DNA from: Eubacteriales Family XIII. Incertae Sedis bacterium
GTDB lineage: Bacteria; Bacillota; Clostridia; Peptostreptococcales; Anaerovoracaceae
NCBI GenBank assembly: GCA_031281765.1
Contig: JAITEX010000033.1
Location: 1 to 5,394 of the forward strand
Direction: 5' to 3'
Length of the DNA: 5,394 nt
The number at the start of each line of letters is the position of its first letter. Position 1 is the stretch's first letter. This document shows, one piece after another, positions 5,307-5,394 of the stretch. The translations under genes were made by a program, and so were the position numbers. The notes beneath the pieces were generated by a model. It saw nothing but the letters and a program-made list of their open reading frames with translations. It made no database searches and had not been told where the DNA came from.

Positions 5307-5324
5307 CGTGTGTGCGAAAAAAAA

Positions 5325-5350
5325 TTCGCGTTTCATGTTTGAAACGCGAA
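5325..5350. promoter_or_regulatory. Perfect 11-bp inverted repeat, candidate operator
   Basis: TTCGCGTTTCA (5325-5335) and TGAAACGCGAA (5340-5350) are exact reverse complements around TGTT. The site lies just upstream of a TATAAT box, where an operator or activator site would be expected. The left arm can also pair with GCGAA at 5314-5318, giving an alternative hairpin. The right arm is followed by A-rich sequence rather than T, so a terminator is unlikely. Confidence 0.6.
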
Positions 5351-5358
5351 AATGTGGG

Positions 5359-5364
5359 TATAAT
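5359..5364 (+). promoter_or_regulatory. Candidate -10 box for a gene beyond the window
   Basis: A perfect TATAAT lies 8 nt after the inverted repeat. At 17 nt upstream there is no good -35; the best match, TTGAAA at 5339-5344, is only 14 nt away and lies within the palindrome. If real, this promoter would depend on a regulator bound at the inverted repeat. The remaining 30 nt of the window show no recognisable gene. Confidence 0.4.
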
Positions 5365-5394
5365 CCCTGTATAGAGATAGCGGCGCGGTTCGGA

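Overview
This is a bacterial chromosomal window, GC-rich on its left two thirds, that carries the conserved order SRP RNA - dnaX - ybaB - recR, then a fold-type III PLP racemase, and finally a more AT-rich accessory gene of the Rpn (PD-(D/E)XK) family. All genes are on the + strand. The taxon cannot be fixed from the sequence alone. Strong Shine-Dalgarno sites, an SRP RNA that seems to begin upstream of the window, and an ornithine-racemase-like enzyme typical of amino-acid fermenters suggest Synergistota or a Clostridia-like lineage; this is a low-confidence inference.

Layout: 1-110 is the 3' part of the signal recognition particle RNA. 178-1311 is a short dnaX that encodes only the ATPase and collar domains (gamma-like, no tau tail). 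1312-1538 is an intergenic insert with a 26-nt near-duplicate of the dnaX end and a ~119-nt imperfect inverted repeat. 1539-1928 is ybaB with a Lys/Gly-rich N-terminal extension, 1934-2539 is recR, and 2551-3642 is an Orr-like amino-acid racemase. recR starts 5 nt after ybaB, and the racemase starts 11 nt after recR with its Shine-Dalgarno right after the recR stop, so ybaB-recR-racemase look cotranscribed.

3643-4167 is a 525-nt non-coding stretch. It holds a 12-pair stem-loop, an array of (C/T)TATGA words in exact 10-nt register, a rho-independent terminator and a perfect-consensus sigma-70 promoter. That promoter drives the Rpn gene (4168-5157), which ends in seven 21-bp repeats coding for a charged heptad helix. 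An in-frame internal ATG at 4723 sits 8 nt after GGAGG. It could give a separate 144-residue C-terminal protein, the arrangement known for Rpn nuclease/intragenic antitoxin pairs. A second terminator, similar in sequence to the one before the gene, closes the module. The window ends with a perfect 11-bp inverted repeat and a TATAAT box, probably the control region of the next gene.

In role, the left block serves replication and repair (clamp loader, nucleoid protein, RecFOR recombination) next to protein targeting. The racemase is a metabolic passenger. The Rpn module looks like an insulated, horizontally acquired nuclease or defence unit. The most interesting signals are the gene-within-gene layout of rpn, its matched flanking terminators, and the helically phased repeat array.
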